Assembly (NCBI RefSeq): GCF_000499845.2
Contig: NC_023756.2
Span: 37,886,565-37,950,564, forward strand
Length of the DNA stretch: 64,000 nucleotides
Direction of reading: 5' to 3'
From: Phaseolus vulgaris
Lineage: Eukaryota; Streptophyta; Magnoliopsida; Fabales; Fabaceae
The position numbers were made by a program, and so were the translations under genes. Below the pieces are notes generated by a model. That model saw only the letters and a list, made by a program, of their open reading frames with translations. It was not told where the DNA came from and did not search any database. The first letter of the stretch is position 1. Each line of letters opens with the position of its first letter. Below are positions 10,769 through 22,121 of the stretch, piece by piece.

Positions 10769-11350
10769 TCAATCTAATTCAACTTGAATCTCACTAGTAA
10801 AACATGCGTCTACTTGTTTAATCAGCACCCAATTCCCACTTTGTTCCATGCGTATACACCATGTGAGACTCTGATTTGGATGACATTCCTTAGCTTTTTC
10901 TTCCAATGAAAAAGGAAACAAATGCATATAAACATTTTCAATATCACCTGATTGAAAACCTATTGTGCCCACCAATTCATAAAATGTAGCTAAATGTGTA
11001 TATGGATCCTCATGATTCATTATTGTAAATTGATGGGTACTGATGAGACTAAGGAAAGCAGGTTTCATCTTCAAGGCCTTGGTGGTAGTAGGTATTGCAA
11101 TGCTAAAAAAATGCCTTGGCCCTTGGTGCATGCCATAATCTCCAAGTGTCCTCTTAGCAGATGGTGTTTGCTCTTCTACCATGTTGTTTTCCTCCTGAAA
11201 AATATTACTGGGAAAAGAAGTGGTTGAGGATTCCTCTCTAGTGTCTCCTCGCCTCTCTTTTGTCTTTGTTTTTCTATTTCTTTTAGTTGCCCTTTCAATC
11301 TCTACTTCAAATAATAATTGGTTTTTGGGAATTTGACCCCTCGATATCAT
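10769..11350 (-). pseudogene. Athila-type gag, N-terminal part with internal loss
   Basis: A 193-codon minus-strand ORF. The N-terminal portion has an EVEIERATKRNRK-type basic segment like the EIEKTARKNQSKK segment of the other Athila gag (32490-). It is followed by a RRTLGDYG-like segment (here KRTLGDYG, about residue 66), then SIAIPTTTKALKMKPAF, NHEDPYTHLATFYELVGTI and LFPFSLEEKAKE. Those match the order of Athila/Calypso gag proteins (HEHL...F, LFPFSL...KAK). The normally following WL-SLP region is altered and the protein stops early, so the capsid is incomplete. No pol follows. Confidence 0.65.
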
Positions 11351-12560
11351 ATAAGATAGTTAATTCGAGGGTTAACACAAGAATTCACTAGTAGTAGCAA
11401 AATAGTTATTTTAAATTAAAAATAAACATAATAAAATAAATTCAAATTAAATATGAAAATAAAATAAAAGAAAATAAATTAAAACAACATGAACACTTTT
11501 TTACGACAAATGCACCATGTTGTTAGAATTAAAAATTTGTCCCTAAGGACGGATATTGAACCCACAAGAAACAATAGAATAATAAGGTAAAAGATTCACT
11601 AAATATAAAAACAGAATAATAAAAGTATGTTTAGGGTTGTTATGATGGTAATGATTAATAAGAAAACAAATCAAAGAGTTTGTTGTTTCAATTGGAAAAA
11701 TAGGGATTGGAGTTTATCTTTCTCACTCTTTTGTATTTTGATTAGCATGACAATATTGTTTCCTTTGATTGATATTGATGCCCGTATAAAAATCATTTAT
11801 ATTGATTCCTCACATTTAAAATTATTAAGATGCTTCCTAAATATCGATTCCTCGCATATTTATAAAAACAACTTATCCTTAAGATCAGATGTTGATATTA
11901 ACATTTCAAATCTATTCCTACCATTTAAATATGTTAAGTATTATCATTTAGGTCAGAACCTTAAAAGTACTTTCCAGTCAAATTTAAGATTCTAGATCAT
12001 GGTAAACCAAGCATTACAAACAAAAGAACTATACCAATCATCAATCAAGAACATAATATTATTTTTATATATCACATCAATAATCATAAGAGTTTGAACA
12101 AATTACTCACAATCCCAAAGAGTAGAATTAGCCACACATGATGACTGTTACAAGCAGGGAGAGCATGAAAAAAAGATCCAGGATGTTTCTCCTTGACATC
12201 TGCCTCCTCTAATGTTTCTCACACCTTATATTTTCCCAATTGGGTTACAATTCACTCAATGTTGTTTTCCTCTCAATCCTGCACATCTAGGGTTGTGCCT
12301 CTAGCCCTCTATTTAACCTAAATGACTTGGGTTAAGTGGATTCTCGCTCAAGCGAGATAGAGCTCGCTTGAACGAGTAAAACGTCAAAACACCCAACACT
12401 GCTGGAGCAATCTCATTCAAGCGAGAATGAGCTTGCTTGAGCGAGATACCCTGATGATGATGAGGTGAGCTTGTGTGAGCTCGGTGCGTGCCGGGGCCTT
12501 CCAGCTTTAGCTTATATTATTCTCCTTTTGCCCAATCATCTCCGTTCTCCCATAGTATCC
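11351..12560 (-). repeat. Degenerate Athila-type LTR (minus strand)
   Basis: Lies upstream of the Athila gag on the minus strand, where the 5' LTR belongs. It shares word patterns with the Athila LTR at 31087: GATTCCTCNNAT stretches at about 11795 and 11848, AAGTACTTTCCAGTCAAATTTAAGAT (11967-11992), and a TTGTGGGTTCAATATCCGT-type end on the minus strand near 11560. At 12340-12455 there are four near-palindromes of CTCGCTCAAGCGAG type. No clean primer-binding site is seen between LTR and gag, and the outer end is uncertain. Confidence 0.5.
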
Positions 12561-12932
12561 TGAAATTAACAAAAAAAAAAATGGGAATAAATTGTTCTTA
12601 TTCAAATTAAAATCACAAAATATGTAAAAAGGTATAAATTCATAAATTAGGGGTTATTTTATACTTATTTTAGTAATTAGTACTCATAAGTGCCTATATT
12701 TTCATATAAAATATTACTGAAATTTGGCATTTATCAATTTGAAGATTTGAATTATCTAATTCTTTATTTCAGATTTTTTTTTCCTGTGTTAATTCAAAAG
12801 AAACAACTTGGGTTAAAAACACAAAATTAACAGAAATAATAATTAAGGCTCAAATAAACCCACTTAGAAGAATATTAATTAAAATAGTGGATTTATTCAT
12901 GATTACTCTCCAAGAATCTATGACTAAAGTTA
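12561..12932. other. AT-rich intergenic sequence
   Basis: Nothing recognisable. Poly-A and TAAT-rich runs, no ORF. Confidence 0.5.
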
Positions 12933-13212
12933 TTAAGTGTTAATAGAATTATGCTCTTCACATATGAGTTCGGGAACCCTCCATCGAACTACACTTGGTT
13001 TGTCTACATCCCAACGCGACATAGAGGGTTGGAGCCCGGTGGAGAGATGCTTGAGCCAAAGAGCCTGACCACTCTTTCCATGATAAATCACTCTATAAGG
13101 AATTGGAGAGCGTGACTCGAAAGAAGTCGGCACCTTTGTCACAACAAGTCCATTCGTTGGAGTAATCATCGAGGTAGTTTTTTTTAGTAACTACTCGAGT
13201 AACAATAATAGG
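12933..13212 (-). other. Unassigned open stretch left of the hAT insertion
   Basis: A 78-codon minus-strand ORF (13169-12933) begins MITPTNGLVVTKVP and contains YRVIYHGKSGQALWLK. It is more GC-rich than its surroundings. It directly abuts the hAT element, and on the minus strand it is the continuation of the gene-like stretch at 16893-17270. I do not recognise the family. Confidence 0.3.
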
Positions 13213-13842
13213 TAGGGATGACAATGCAAGACAAACCATTCGGGTCGGCCCGCTAGCAAAAAGCACGGAGTGGTCTCACTAATCCAACTCGCTTAAGCCT
13301 GCCTTGCATAATCTGCAACCCGCGCCGACCAACAACAGGGTGATTTGGCCCGCTGACCCGCGTAAAAAATATATAAATAATCATTAAATTTTAAACCCTA
13401 AACCCCAAGCTGCACGTAACATCTCATTTTCCCCAATTCAAACCTAATTAGGTATCCACCTATGCCTTGCCTCCGCATCTGTGTTCGCTCCGCCATCACG
13501 TCCGCGCACGCTCCACACGTCCTCCACTCCATCCAACTTCCCCGCAACTCCGACGACGCCCTCCTCAATCGTCCTCTTCAAGTTTGTTTTTTTCTCTTGT
13601 GAGATTGTATTAGATGTATGTTTTTCTTTGATTTATAATATTAAATAAGACCAAAAAAATTGTGGCATATTAATTATGGGGAAAAATATGAATTACTATA
13701 TGTTTTGTTTGTGTTATCATTCTTGGATATATTATTATTAATAAAAAGATAAATATTTATGTTTACAAATCCTATTTTACAAATTGATCATATATATAAG
13801 TTATAATTGATGGAAAAATCTTTCTCATAAAAAAAATGATGG

Positions 13843-16447
13843 ATGGACAAATATTTTATAAATCACTCACATTTTGGACAAGATCTTAATTTGCAAATTG
13901 GAATGGATGAGGAATGTACTAACATGCTCCTTTGTGAATATGAAATTGAGAAAGATGATATTGAAAAACAATATGAAATTGTTGAACCTGAAAAAAAGAA
14001 AAGAGATAAGGCTAGCACCTCTGATTGTTGGAGGTATTTTACTAGATTGGGGAGGGTAAGGATGGAAAAGAAAGGGCAAGGTGCGATAGTTGCAACAAAT
14101 ATTAAATGTTCGTTGTTGTTCACACGTATTAAATTTAATTGTTCAAGAAGGATTAAAGGTGTTTGGTGATGCTTTAGACCAAATTAGAAATAACATAAAA
14201 TATGCGAGGGGTTCAAAAAGTAGTATGGTGAAATTCAAACAATGCCTTGAAAGGTTTAGTGATATTGATGCATAATGTGGTTTTTGTCTTGATGTCCCTA
14301 CAAGATGAAACTTTACTTACTTGAATATTAAAAGGGCTCTTAAATATCAACGTGTTTTTGGAAGCTTGCACTTGGTTGATGAATCTTATAAATATTGCCC
14401 TTCAGAGGAAGAGTGAGAGAGAACTGAAAAAATTTGTAGGTTCTTGTTACCCTTTTTATGATATCACTAACTTGATTTCTGCTACAATTATCCTACTTCC
14501 AACTTGTCTTTTTTACAAGTTTGAAAAATTCAATGTTTGTTTATGGAAAATGTGAAATATGAGGATGCACTAATTAAGAACTTGGCTAAATTGATGATAG
14601 TAAAATTTGAGAAATATTGGGATGAATATAGTGTTGTACTTCAATTTGGCGCAATTTTAGACCCAAGGATAACGTTAGAAATATTGGGTTTTTGCTTTGA
14701 AAAAATTGATTCACTTACTTGGGAACTGAAATTGGAAAATATCAAGGAAAAAATATACAAACTTTTTGCATAATATCCTACCAAAGGTTTGACAACATCA
14801 TCAAATGTTCAAAAGTATAAGCAAGTTCAATCTTCATCCTCATCTATTTTTAAATCAAGTTTTTTTTATGCAAGTTGTTTACTTTAATGCACTTTAATTC
14901 ATTTTTCGTTTTTGTTTTTGTTGTAGCTGTTCATTGTACATGTTACTAACTTATTACATAATAATAGGAATTAAAAATGTGCAATATTCAAGTAGTTAAT
15001 AAAGTTGGAAGGACACAACTTAACACTTATTAGGATGAACGAAATTTGTGTTGAACCAAGTGGTGTTCAATGTTTTGAAGAATCCAAATCCTTTGAAGGA
15101 TGATGAAGCCTCTGCTTTGCTTGATGCTGTTGTGCTGGTTTAAGCTTTGTTCTGGGATAATTCAATGCTGTAATCAACCCTTAGATTAAATCTCAAAGCA
15201 ATTAGCATCTCAATTTTTATCAAAGCAAAATGTTTTTCAAACTAAGTTGAAACAACCGATTGTTATGTCGAAACAACCGATTGTTTACACTTAGGTGTTT
15301 TGAGAAAGTTTGAAAATTGTTTTTGAATGGTGATTTTGTTAAGTAACAAAACAACCGATTGATTCGAGGAAACAATCGATTGTTTGTTTTAAAACCATAA
15401 CAGAAAAACTGTTTTCTTTGACTGAGCTTTAAATGCTTTAACTGAATACGCTCCAGTCATTAAATGCTTTGACCAATCTATTTTAAATGCAATTAAGAGT
15501 TTGTTAAGATTTGATAACAAACTATATTCTTAGATATATTCTGAAAAACTGTTTTTATGTTTTAAGGATCTTAAAACAAAGTTTTGATCTAAGAGTTTTT
15601 CAAAGAGTTCTGAGATTGCAAAAGTGTTGAGAGATTGATCAAGGTGCTGAATAGGATTTTACTTGTATTGATTTCAGATATTCATCTGTAACAAGTGTAA
15701 TCTTTGTAAACTACTGAACAATTCGTGTGTGTGTTTTGCTGAGATTGGCTGTGTGTTCTTGAGGTGTTCAATATCAGCAATCTTAGTGTTGGCCAAGGAG
15801 AGTGTGTTTCTTGAGGTGTTCAAGGTCATTCTCTTGGTTGTGTTGTAAGTGATCAAGTGGTGATTACTTAGTGGATATCCTCAGGGTTTCTGAGAAGACT
15901 GGATGTAGCTCTTGTTTGGAGTGAACCAGTATAAACAACTGTGTACAATTTCTCTATCCCTATCTCTTTAATTTAGTTTTGTTATTTTGGAACTGGTATA
16001 AACAACCGATTGTTTCGCTAAAACAACCGATTGTTTTTCCAGCTTTATGCTTTTGCTGTTTGTTTTGGAAAAATTGAATCCTTAATCAAGGTTCTTTCAA
16101 AGTATTTTCATTCTAAGGTTAAAAGTTTGCGAAAATATTTCTTAAACAATTCACACCCTCTCTCGTTTAAGGCCATATATTCTAACAATTTGGATTTTGA
16201 CTTTTTAGAGTAAATGGATGTGTTGGAATGGTGGAAAAATAATAGTCAACGCTTTTCTGATCTTGCTTTAATGGCAAGAGATTTTTTGAGCATCTCTATA
16301 ACCACAATTGCATCAAAATTTGCATTTAGCAATGGTTCTCGAATTCTTAACAAGTATAGGAATCGTCTTTTGCCTGAAAATGTGGAAGCAATAGTTTGTA
16401 CTTCAAGTTGGAAGCATGAATTTTCTAATGATAATTCGTTATTTTAA
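13843..16447 (+). pseudogene. hAT transposase (BED zinc finger / hAT dimerisation), broken
   Basis: Homology runs through several frames. There is a BED-finger-like SDCWRYFTRLG segment (about 14020-14055) and a CCSHVLNLIVQEGLKV segment (about 14108-14165). The 'DVPTRWNSTYL-ALKYQRVF' region follows (about 14300-14360) with the Trp lost, then YPTSNL (about 14494), EKYWDEYSVVL with AILDPR (about 14610-14670), and KIYKLFA to 14773. After the solo LTR the C-terminal dimerisation domain resumes: VLEWWKNNSQRF, LSISITTIASKFAFS and LLPENVEAIVCTSSW (16217-16420). This is the RICESLEEPER/DAYSLEEPER-like plant hAT family. Multiple frameshifts, a lost zinc-finger context and the insertion make it inactive. 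Confidence 0.8.
15049..16187 (+). repeat. Sirevirus solo LTR inside the hAT transposase
   Basis: A 1139-bp LTR running from TGTTGAACCAAG to TTCTAACA, clearly the same family as the LTRs at 20924 and 26609. It is flanked by perfect 5-bp duplications, ATTTG at 15044-15048 and 16188-16192. With no internal region it is a solo LTR, produced by recombination between the two LTRs of a full element. It carries three doublets of the CAACCGATTG word (near 15250, 15350 and 16000). Confidence 0.92.
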
Positions 16448-16892
16448 TTGATCCTATTTTTATTGTATTATTTTTATTTAAAATTAATAACTTCATCGTC
16501 ATTGTTTTAGTGTATGCAAATGACGCGGAAGATTATTATAATTATCTAAAAGTTGATGAAGGTTCTTCTAAGATTGCATTCCATGTTCTTGAAATCGAAG
16601 AATAATAATGTTTTTGAATTGACTATGCTTGATGTAATGGTGTAGTTTTGTTTCATGTTATTTTGGTTGAATTCCTTTATATTTTTTTATCTTAATTAAA
16701 TGAATTGAAACATGAATGAAATTTTAATTTTCCAGCAGCAAATAGGTTTTTTTATAATTATTTTCCTTATGTAGGCTGGCATGCAGGCCCGTGTGGGCTA
16801 CCCCTTTTGCGAGACGGGCTAGTGAAATGAGCATGCATTCCTTATGCAAAGCGGGCAAACGCAAGACGGGTCAGCATACATTGTCATCCCTA

Positions 16893-17270
16893 TTAACAGG
16901 CTCATTAGGAGTTGTCACCCCAATCGAGGGACCCTTAGACGTTCATTGAGTTTTCTTTGTCGTCGATGTGCTTGCCTCTTTGGAGATGTGCACTTTTGGG
17001 CGTTTGCTCTGGTTTTGTACATCATATTTTCTAAAATCGAGCAATTCATAATCATTTGTAGACTTTGCTCTAGACTTGGCCAATAACTTCTTCAAATCAA
17101 ATCTTTTACCTATAACCTCTGCAAAAGAAACAAAAGAATTTAGTAAAATACCATAAACAGAATAAAAACACTAGTTTACAATGTGCATTACCTATGAAGA
17201 AGGCGGTTGGATCCTCGACAAAAAGGGACATTGAGGAGGCCTTTACAATTTATAGGGTAAGATATTCCTT
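16893..17270 (-). other. Two-exon gene-like stretch, unassigned (minus strand)
   Basis: On the minus strand an ATG at 17231 starts MSLFVEDPTAFFI, followed by a GT-AG intron of 73 nt (17191-17119, donor ATAG|GTAATG, acceptor TTTTGCAG). A second exon then reads EVIGKRFDLKKLLAKSRAKS, with KRPKVHISKE near its end, and stops at 16943. The intron is in frame (phase 1), which argues for past function. The hAT insertion lies just downstream. It may be the tail of an accessory ORF of a decayed retroelement or a gene fragment. I do not recognise the product. Confidence 0.35.
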
Positions 17271-17289
17271 AATAATTTTGACATTTCTT

Positions 17290-17372
17290 CTTTCATACGA
17301 ATCAAAATCCGTATGTAAAATCAACATTACATACAGATTTTTACATACAGAATGATTAAATTCTGTATGTAA
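17290..17372. repeat. Cluster of TACATACAGA / TCTGTATGTA inverted repeats
   Basis: Four copies of a ten-base word alternate in orientation. The last two form a perfect hairpin, TTACATACAGAAT (17341-17353) and ATTCTGTATGTAA (17360-17372) with a 6-base loop. Such clusters are typical of subterminal regions of CACTA transposons. An ACTACACCAAG at 17379-17389 is the nearest thing to a terminus, but it is not a clean CACTA end. Confidence 0.5.
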
Positions 17373-17399
17373 ACAAGTACTACACCAAGCAAATTCTTT

Positions 17400-17720
17400 A
17401 ATATTATTATGATTTTTATTATACTTATTATTATTATTATTAATAATATTAACAATATTAATAATATTAACAATATTAATAATATTAACAATATTAACAA
17501 TATTAACAATATGAATATAATATTAATAATATGAATATAATATGAATACAATATTAATAATATGAATATAATATTAATAATATGAATACAATAATAATAT
17601 TAATAATATTAATAATAGAAATAATATAAATATAATTTATTTTATTATTATTATTAATAATAATTATATTAATATGTATAAATTATATTAATAATAATAA
17701 ATATAATACAAATGATAATA
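17400..17720. repeat. Low-complexity (AAT/ATT)-rich array
   Basis: Long run of TTA, AATATTAAC and AATATGAAT units with almost no G or C. The hydrophobic reading frames here are artefacts of composition. Confidence 0.9.
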
Positions 17721-19090
17721 TGATCAAAATATTTGTCTGGTTAATGATTTTTTTACTGAAAGTTTTTAAGTTCTTGGAAAATATAGGAGAGGAGGATCAG
17801 AGATATAGCTCTGGAGGGGAATGCAAGGGTTTTCAATTTGGTGGTAAATTGGAAATGGATAGCCAATATCCCTTTTTCTTTGAGATCATATAAAAATACA
17901 CTGGACAAACCTATTGACCACTAACAATAGGTATATTTTTTATAGATAAAAATTCAGTATGAGAAAATTATAACTTGAAATAAAATGTGAAAAGAAAAAC
18001 TAAAGATGACAATAATATGATTTGAGGCAAATATTATAGTAATTTCTTTCATATTCGTGTTTTTAAAATAGAGTAAAGTATTTTTTTTTTAATTTTAACA
18101 ATAATACATTCTATACTCCTTTGATTTTATTCTACACTCCTTTGATTTGAAATAATTTTTAAAGTGATATATTGATACTATCTACAAACATCCTAATAAA
18201 TTAATATTTCAATTATTTTTATTTTATTTTTTAATTTAAAATATTATTATATTATTAAAAATAGTTGTCAAAGTGTTTGTTTTTTTTACTGTTTGGAGTG
18301 TTAAAGAAAAATTTTCCTACTTGTATATACTGCATATGTGTCAGCGTTATAATCATGGAGTCAAATTGAGTTTGGTTTAATTTTTGACTTGATTTAATGG
18401 AATATAGTTAAGTTTTAGTTGGGTTTGTTTCTGTTGTTTAAGCAATTCATTGCAACTTTAGTTACTTTAGTTATTTCTCATTTATTTAAGTAAAACTCGT
18501 ATGGATAAATATGATAATTAATATTTTATATCATTTCTAAAAACAAATTGTATCAGTAGTTACGTTTATTTTTTTTTCAATTACAATAATTTATTTTCAT
18601 TACGTTTATTTGTTTTCAATTAAAATAATTTATTTTCAGGCCACTGTATTATTTTAAAATTACATTTCAATTTTTTTATTATTTTGGTTTAAATATTATA
18701 TGAATGTTATTTTACCAGTTGTTACAATATTAATTTAAAATAATAATAAACAACAATTTTTGGAGATCCAAAACATTAAATGATGCCAAATATATGATAA
18801 TATGGGATGCACTTCAAAATTGAGTAAAACATTTAAAATAAAAAGCTAAATTTACACCATCTACATTCTGAGCAGCACTTACCATATACTTTTGTTGCTT
18901 GAATGACCTTTATGCACTTACCATATAGCTTAACCTCATTAGATAGGTTAAGTAGTGTGTTATTATATAGGGAAAACTTTTTTTTTTGTTATTTGTTCTA
19001 ATATTCATCACACATAAATATAAAAAAAAAATATTTTTGTCTTCTATTTATTAATGATGTATCAATCATGTTGACTTGAACAAATCTCAT
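17721..19090. other. AT-rich stretch upstream of the CACTA gene remains
   Basis: No ORF and no clear element end. A near-duplicate ATTCTATACTCCTTTGATTT / ATTCTACACTCCTTTGATTT occurs at about 18107-18149. Part of this may be the 5' region of the CACTA element, whose left terminus I could not find. Confidence 0.4.
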
Positions 19091-19117
19091 TTCAATGGAT
19101 AAATCTTAGATATACAT

Positions 19118-20923
19118 GCCAAGAAATACACATGAATATATGGAAGATTTGAATAAATTTTTGAACTTTGCGTTTGCTAATAATGGTGTGAAGGGGAAGA
19201 TAATATGTCCATGTCAGAAGTGCAACTTTAACAAATGGTAGTGTCGTGAAGTAGTGTATGAGCACTTGATTGTTAAACCTTTTCCAATTGGATATAAAGT
19301 GTGGCTTCTACAGGGAGAGAACATGAGTAAATGTGATCAATGATGAAGCACGTATAATGCTGTAAGATAATGAAAGAATTTTTGCTAATGATCCGACGTG
19401 TGATATGGTTAATGATGCATTTGGGTGTCATCAATGTAGCAATGACATGGTGAATGATAGGGAAATGGGAGCAGAGTCAAGCCATATTGTGAATGATGAT
19501 GTTGAGGATATTTTTGAGTTAATGCAAGATGGTCAAGAAGTTTGTATGAAGGGTGTGATAAATATTCTAATTTTCTTTCTTGATCAAGTTGTATCACATC
19601 AAATGTCTATGCAAAATAAGTGACAAGGCAATGTCCATGATACTAGAGTTGTTAGCAGATGCCTTTGAGCATGCTAAAATTCCGCACTCATTCTATGAGG
19701 TGAAGAAAACCATTAACAAGTTCGGGATATGTTGAATTTGAGAAAGAACTGGTACTTGAAGAACGGGAAAAAAGACAACAGAGAGTTAATCATGCAAAGT
19801 TAGACACTTAACAATGGCGAAAAAAGAGTATATTTTTTGAACTTCCGTATTGGGTAGACAACTTATTGCCCCACAATTTGGATGTTATGCACATTGAAAA
19901 AAATGTATGAGATAATGTGGTGTTTATATTGTTGAATGATAGTTAAAATAAATGTAAAGACAATTTAAAGGCACGAAAGGATTTACAACTTTGGGGTATT
20001 AGACCTGATCTTTGGCCTGATGAAAATGGTAGATATCTCCATGCTTTATATACATTGACAAATGTAAATAAAGATATCTTTCTCAAAACTTTGAAAAACA
20101 TAATTGTTCCAGATGGTTACTCTAGTAACATTAGTAGATGCATTGATGTCAAACAATGTAAGTTTGAAGGATTGAAAAGTCATGACTCACATATTTTGAT
20201 GGAGTAGCTTCTACCGTTGGCAATGAAAAATACGCTCCCTAAAGAAGTTTGCTCTGTTTTGATTGATTTATGTTTTTTTTAGAAAATCGTGTAATAAAGT
20301 TTTAAAAGTGGATGAACTTGATTAGCTACAAAGTAGAATGGTCCTCACATTGTGTCACATGGAGATGTTATTTCCTCCTTCTTTTTTTACTGTTATGGTT
20401 CATTTAATTGTGCATCTAGTAAAAGATGCCAAGCTTGGAGGACCTGTCCAATATCGATGGATGTATCCCATTGAGAGGTATCTAGGGAAATTAAAGTCCT
20501 ATGTTCGTAATAAGGCACAAGCAGAAGGGTCAATAGCGGAAGGATACATGGCTGAAGAGGCTTTAACTTTTTGTTTGAGATATTTAAATGGAATTGAGAT
20601 TATAACCAATTGCATCGTGTTAATGATGAGCCTACTATTGTACCTTCTAATGAAAATATATTGTTCCCGCCAGTCGAGAAACTAGTTGGGAGTTTTACTT
20701 ATTTCACTCTAAAGAAAAAGTTGCAAGCACATTGTCAAGTGCTAACTAGCTGCACCATAGTTGACTCATTTCTGTAGTAAGTTTATAAACCATAGTTTTT
20801 TTATAATTGGTTTTCTCTTCAATATACCTTATATAATTTATATGTTTCACATAGGAAATTTAGAGACACTCTATGAAGACAACTAAGAAGTCGGACATGA
20901 TCATCCTCTATGATAGACAAGAG
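19118..20923 (+). pseudogene. TNP2-like CACTA transposase, N-terminal and DUF4218 portions
   Basis: Starts MPRNTHEYMEDLNKFLNFAF with CPCQKC (19200-19217), the transposase-associated zinc-binding domain. After a large internal loss, FELPYWVDNLLPHNLDVMHI (about 19840-19900), LQLWGIRPDLWP (about 19985) and FEGLKSHDSHILM (about 20167) follow the TNP2 order. A DUF4218-like segment at 20340-20690 has LCHMEMLFPPSFF, MVHLIVHLVKDAKLGGPVQ, WMYPIERYLG and VRNKAQAEGSIAEGYMAEEA. Frequent stops and the loss of most of the catalytic tnp2 domain make it inactive. In active elements this protein cuts and joins transposon ends. Confidence 0.8.
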
Positions 20924-22061
20924 TGTTGAACCAAGTGGTGTTCAAGCTTTGAAGAATCCAAACCCTTTGAAGGATGTTGAAGTCTCTGCTGTGCTTGGTG
21001 TTGTTGTGCTGGTTTAGCTTAGTTCTGGGGTAGTTTGTATGTTGTAATCCACCCTTTGATTAAATCTAAAGCATAGGCAATCTCAATCTTTGTGAAAGTA
21101 AAATGTTTTCAAACTAAGTTAAAACAACCGATTGTTTTGTCGAAACAACCGATTGTTTATACTTAGGTGTTTTTGAGAAAAAGATTGAAAACTGTTTTTA
21201 AAATGGTTGAATTGTTAAGAACTAAAACAACCGATTGATTCGAGGAAACAACCGATTGTTAGTTTTGGGACCATAACAGAAAAACTGTTTTATCTTTGAC
21301 TGAGCTTTAAATGTTTTAACTGCTTACGCTCCAGTCATTAAATGCTTTGACCAATCTTTTAATGCAATTTAAGAGTTTGTTAAGATTTGATAAAAAAAAC
21401 TACATCTTTGAATAAATTCAGAAAAACAGATTTGACAATAAATCTTTGACAAGTTTTTGCTAAGGGTTTTTTGAGTTTTGCAAAGAGCTGAGATTGCTAA
21501 GAGCTAGTGATTGATCAAAGTTGTGGAATAGGATTCTGCTTGTATTGATTTCAGATTATCTTCTGTAACAAGTGTAATCCTTGTGCTCTGTGAAACAAGT
21601 TTCGTTTCTGTGTTTGCTAAGATTGGTTGTGTGTTCTTGAGGGGATCAAGATCAACAATCTTGGTGTAGGTGTGTTGACCAAGGAGAGTGTGTTTCTTGA
21701 GGTGTCTCTTGGTTGTTGTGTAAGTGATCAAGGTGTGATTGCTTAGTGGATTTCCTCAGGGTTTCTGAGAAGACTGGATGTAGCTATGGGTTTGGAGTGA
21801 ACCAGTATAAACAACTGTGTACAATCTCTCTATCCCTATCTCTTTAAATTCAGTTTTGTTATTTGATAACTGGTATAAACAACCGATTGTTTCGATAAAA
21901 CAACCGATTGTTTTTCCAGTATTGTGCATTTGTTTTATGTTTTGAAAAAGTGATTTCTTAATCAAGGTTTTCTTGAAGTATTTTCATTCTAGGCTTAAAA
22001 GTTTACGAAAATCTTTCTTAAACAATTCACCCCCTCTCGTTTAAGGCCATATATTCTAACA
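20924..22061 (+). repeat. 5' LTR of Sirevirus 2 and primer-binding site
   Basis: TGTTGAACCAAG to TTCTAACA. The primer-binding site ATTGGCATCAAGAGC (22062-22076) follows directly and resembles the complement of the initiator methionine tRNA 3' end, with one extra A and a C for T. Three doublets of the CAACCGATTG word sit near 21122, 21225 and 21880. Confidence 0.92.
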
Positions 22062-22121
22062 ATTGGCATCAAGAGCTTGGTTCTTGAAAGTTATTCAAGT
22101 TGATCTAAAAGTCTTTTTTCT

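Larger units (their letters stand above)
13213..16892 (+). mobile_element. hAT-type DNA transposon with terminal inverted repeats
   Basis: The left end TAGGGATGACAATG (13213-13226) is mirrored by CATTGTCATCCCTA at 16879-16892, with internal GC-rich blocks near both ends (GGGTCGGCCCGC on the left, GCGGGCAAACGCAAGACGGGT on the right). Flanking octamers ATAATAGG (13205-13212) and TTAACAGG (16893-16900) match at 6 of 8 positions, as expected of an aged 8-bp hAT target duplication. The element carries a broken transposase and is itself interrupted by a Sirevirus solo LTR. Without that LTR it is about 2.5 kb. Confidence 0.85.

Noticed and set aside
17378..17389. Left terminus of the CACTA element (TACTACACCAAG)
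   Set aside because: First base wrong, flanking 3-bp duplication (AAG against TGA) does not match the right end, and the neighbouring subterminal repeats differ from those at 57505-57700.
17327..17551. Minus-strand Ile/Leu-rich ORF of 74 codons
   Set aside because: Produced by the AAT/ATT repeat array; the composition alone explains it.
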